A stretch of 64,000 nt of DNA from Mucilaginibacter sp. OK283 (GTDB lineage Bacteria > Bacteroidota > Bacteroidia > Sphingobacteriales > Sphingobacteriaceae): contig NZ_FODR01000002.1 of assembly GCF_900110415.1 (NCBI RefSeq), positions 668,251 through 732,250 of the forward strand. The letters run 5' to 3'. The first letter of the stretch is position 1. Each line of letters begins with the position of its first letter. The notes under the pieces were generated by a model. It made no database searches. It was not told the DNA's origin and saw only the letters and a list, made by a program, of their open reading frames with translations. The position numbers and the translations under genes were made by a program. Positions 61,756-64,000 of the stretch are shown one piece after another.

Positions 61756-63117
61756 TCAATATCTGAAAATATTAACATCATCCTTGAATTCACCTTTATA
61801 TTCCACACGATACTTCCCGAACAAACTTAAAAATATAGGAGAAAAGTCCGAACCTGCGGTCAAGCTTAATTGTTTAGCTTTATCACTAACATGAAGCAAT
61901 GTTTCGTTATTGATGAGGATTTGAAGGGCTTCTTTAAGAGCTGCAACCCCTTCAATATATAACGGATTAACGCTCGTTTTACTACCTATAGAATGTTGCG
62001 CCATATCCTGGAAAACTTTTCGTGCTTCTTTTGTGACTTTACCTGTCGTGAATATTATCGTTTTATGTGCTTTAAATTTAACGGCACGATAAGTCAATGG
62101 ATGTGCATCCCCCGGTTCAAAATCCCTATCTTTAAGCTCAAAGATCCAAGTTTTGTCCTTAAATTGGACAACACAGTCCACTTCTTCACTATCTTCGGTC
62201 AAGTTCCAAATGATACTATTCTCCGGAATGCCACATTCGATCAATGACTTGGTAAGCAAAATGGTCATCCAGTGACTTCCCGAAGTCATTTTTCTTCCAA
62301 GATCACTTAGGAGAAAACTTTCCTGAATTTGTTCATCAATGAAATTCCTTCCACAATGCGGACAACTGAGCACAGATTTGCTTAGCTCTTCTTTTAACCG
62401 CACCACGCCAATCGGCGTTGAATTCTTTTTACAGCTGACGACATACCTTTTCGTTACTAAATTATGATTAATCAACTCATTTACAGTTTCTAAAATGGAG
62501 TCTTTGAGTTCTCCCTTAACATGTTGCGTTTTGAAGGATTCATGTTCAGCAATTCTTCTAAGTACTTGTCTGAGCTTATTATCACTTATTATCGATGCAG
62601 CTTGGGATTCTGTGTCAGCCATGACCGGATATTGGAATAGCTTATAATAAGTAACATGCGTATCAAGTTTGTCATTTTTGGAAAAATGATACCAATTCTT
62701 TTCCATATGCCTAACCTTACGACCATCTACATTTGCCTTTAAAGAGACTTCAAACTGTTTGACATATCTGATTAATACCTCGTTTGCCTCTAACGCGCTA
62801 TCCGATATAACTCCAATTTCGATCCGGCGATCCGGCGAAGAAAATCCAGAAGATTCGTTGGTAATATATATTACGCTTTTACCTTCGACAAATAGATCAG
62901 CTCGATAAATGAACGAATTGGTCCCTTTTACATTATAATAACCAATCCAATCTAAAATTTCTTTACTAAGATTTTTAATGCCAGCAGTTTCTAAAAATTT
63001 CACCTTCGACTGCCAAATCACTGATTTATATCCCGCCTCATTTATCCCTTTAAGGATTCTGGTAAAATCAGTTGAATCAAGTGTTAGTTTGGAATAGCAG
63101 TTATAAACTTCGATCAT
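61756..63117 (-). CDS. PD-(D/E)xK-type protein with zinc-ribbon-like motif, unknown system
   Basis: A 453-residue protein from ATG 63117 (MIEVYNCYSKL); an upstream ATG at 63159 adds 14 residues. The middle part carries a single CPHC knuckle (SCPHCGRNF). The C-terminal third has a nuclease-like core: TEDSEEVDCVVQF then KTWIFELKDRDFEPGDAH, matching the E..D..ExK pattern. The N-terminal ~200 residues (SFIYRADLFVEGKSVIYI, RIEIGVISDSALEANEVLIR) are not recognised. With the next gene 30 bp downstream it forms a two-gene nuclease operon with no methyltransferase, helicase or SMC partner. Not assigned to a named defence system. Confidence 0.7.
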   Translation of the reverse strand: MIEVYNCYSKLTLDSTDFTRILKGINEAGYKSVIWQSKVKFLETAGIKNLSKEILDWIGYYNVKGTNSFIYRADLFVEGKSVIYITNESSGFSSPDRRIEIGVISDSALEANEVLIRYVKQFEVSLKANVDGRKVRHMEKNWYHFSKNDKLDTHVTYYKLFQYPVMADTESQAASIISDNKLRQVLRRIAEHESFKTQHVKGELKDSILETVNELINHNLVTKRYVVSCKKNSTPIGVVRLKEELSKSVLSCPHCGRNFIDEQIQESFLLSDLGRKMTSGSHWMTILLTKSLIECGIPENSIIWNLTEDSEEVDCVVQFKDKTWIFELKDRDFEPGDAHPLTYRAVKFKAHKTIIFTTGKVTKEARKVFQDMAQHSIGSKTSVNPLYIEGVAALKEALQILINNETLLHVSDKAKQLSLTAGSDFSPIFLSLFGKYRVEYKGEFKDDVNIFRY

Positions 63118-63674
63118 ATAATTGTCTTCTGTTCTATTGGTAAAATACTGCCATCGCAAAAAAAGAGTACCATGGTCAATAGAGCAGTAAAAATAACCTT
63201 TAATAGCTAAAGTGTAACCATATTGATGGCATAGTCGCGGGCGGAAAAAATATAAACTCCGGCAATGACGGGGCTATGCCTTCGACCCCGTATGCAAATC
63301 ACGATGTTTCTGCAAAGCACAAAGCGCAACCCTCCCCACAGCCCGCGTTAGTGATGGCAGTGGATACCGGCCCAGCGCCTAAGGCCTGTGCAGTATGAAC
63401 GAACAGCACGGCCCGCAGGGAACGCCAAAATTAGATTTGAGATGTGAGATATGAGATTTGAGACAAGAAGGCCAGGAAGAAGAGTCAAGAGTTAAGAGTC
63501 AAGAATCAAGACAGAGAAAAAGTATCGAGTAGTTAGTATCAAGTATCAAGATTTTTTGAGGTAGGAAAACTTATCAATCATCCACCAATTACAAAGTCCA
63601 GATGTTCGCCGGTTCCAAAGTTCAACTACCCGCTTGTCTGAAGGTCAGCTGGTCCGCCAATCCCAATGCCCTCA
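63118..63674. repeat. Intergenic region with mosaic repeat copy 5 and simple repeats
   Basis: No gene is supported in these 557 bp. 63260-63351 is a reverse-strand mosaic copy (ccccgtatgcaaatcacgat, ccccacagcccgcgttag). 63479-63512 is the reverse complement of 17671-17704 with two mismatches. 63425-63460 and 63525-63550 carry short near-repeats (gatgtgagatatgagat, agtatcaagtatcaag). Confidence 0.6.
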
Positions 63675-64000
63675 TCACCCCTTCAAATAATGCAACCCCA
63701 CGCATCCCGATTTAAAAACCTTGGTATCTACCAGTTTCCAGTTTAATTTGTCCTGCAGAGGGAAATCTTCCATCAACTTTTTTCCTTCGCCAATAATTAC
63801 CGGGTGAATTACAATGTGAATTTCGTCGACCAGGCCGAGCGCCATGAGTTGCGAACGCAGGCTTACGCCGGCCCCCGCTACCGCAAGTACTTTCCGCTGC
63901 CGCAGGGTGTGCCGTGAATTACGAGCCTTCTGAATAAAGGTAAGTAAATGTTGTATAAAAGATGGTAGTAGGCCTACCAGTGTCGCTGTGCAAGCAGAGG
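63675..64000 (-). pseudogene. C-terminal end of a DHFR/RibD-like gene, partial and probably broken
   Basis: The frame is open from the stop (63675-63677) to the window edge. Residues near the end are a clear RibD/DHFR-like C-terminus: LGLVDEIHIVIHPVIIGEGK and KVFKSGCVGLHYLKG. Upstream of GAGVSLRSQ the sequence reads ARNSRHTLRQRKVLAVAG, which is unlike the family. That stretch (63886-63915) is a reverse copy of a dispersed repeat word (cggcagcagaaagtacttg, seen near 46157). The gene may therefore have lost its front to a repeat. The true 5' part lies outside the window, so this cannot be proven here. Confidence 0.5.

Noticed and set aside
60499..63117. Restriction-modification system
   Set aside because: Two nuclease-like proteins but no methyltransferase or specificity subunit in the window.
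29526..63117. Prophage or integrative element
   Set aside because: No integrase, transposase, conjugation or phage structural gene, and no tRNA or clear attachment site. Only repeats and AT-rich defence genes hint at transfer.

Overview
The window comes from a Bacteroidota chromosome, most likely family Sphingobacteriaceae (Mucilaginibacter or Pedobacter type). The evidence is an HU-CCDC81/SPOR-type protein beside a giant TPR protein and an outer-membrane barrel, a GH78 alpha-L-rhamnosidase and a GH38-like enzyme, several promoters of the Bacteroidota form TTTG-N18/19-TAnnTTTG, and intergenic repeats of the 'tcaagagttaagagtc' kind. Genus assignment is inference. No rRNA, tRNA, integrase, transposase or CRISPR array was seen.

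Layout. 1-5965 (minus): TPR protein, outer-membrane barrel and HU-domain protein, cut by the left edge. 6187-10394: DUF922-like protease, GbsR/MarR regulator with a small membrane protein, and two single-domain response regulators flanking two tiny zinc-ribbon paralogues. 10749-21201: gluconate-type permease, exported hydrolase, rhamnosidase, tandem START proteins, outer-membrane protein, NlpC/P60 lipoprotein, an exported TNT (NAD-glycohydrolase) toxin with overlapping immunity-like gene, and an AidA/PixA protein. 21541-29298: two paralogous signalling cassettes (small leader protein, multi-TM protein, NarL-type histidine kinase, LuxR-type regulator) facing each other around an Nramp transporter and a methionine aminopeptidase.

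29526-33610 (plus) is the most interesting block: caspase-like protease, small DUF697-like membrane protein, TIR-STING fusion, helical protein and DUF4407 membrane protein. STING is normally the effector of a CBASS operon next to a CD-NTase; no CD-NTase is present here. 33711-41263 (minus) is a catabolic cluster in which almost every enzyme carries an export signal: BASS transporter, RraA-like, amidohydrolase, SelA-like PLP enzyme, RidA, cytochrome c and PQQ-type dehydrogenase with cytochrome c. 41486-51374 holds mixed housekeeping and regulatory genes (CoA transferase, GntR-slipin, GlxA/DoxX, DHFR-like, ABC permease).

51854-63117 is an accessory island: DUF1778-GNAT toxin-antitoxin pair, HxlR/MBL pair, GH38-like enzyme, a two-gene Lamassu-like system (Cap4/DUF4297 nuclease plus SMC-type ATPase) and, convergent to it, a two-gene operon of different PD-(D/E)xK-type proteins that I cannot assign to a named system. 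Mosaic intergenic repeats cluster from 41 kb to the right edge, where a DHFR-like gene appears to be fused to a repeat fragment.
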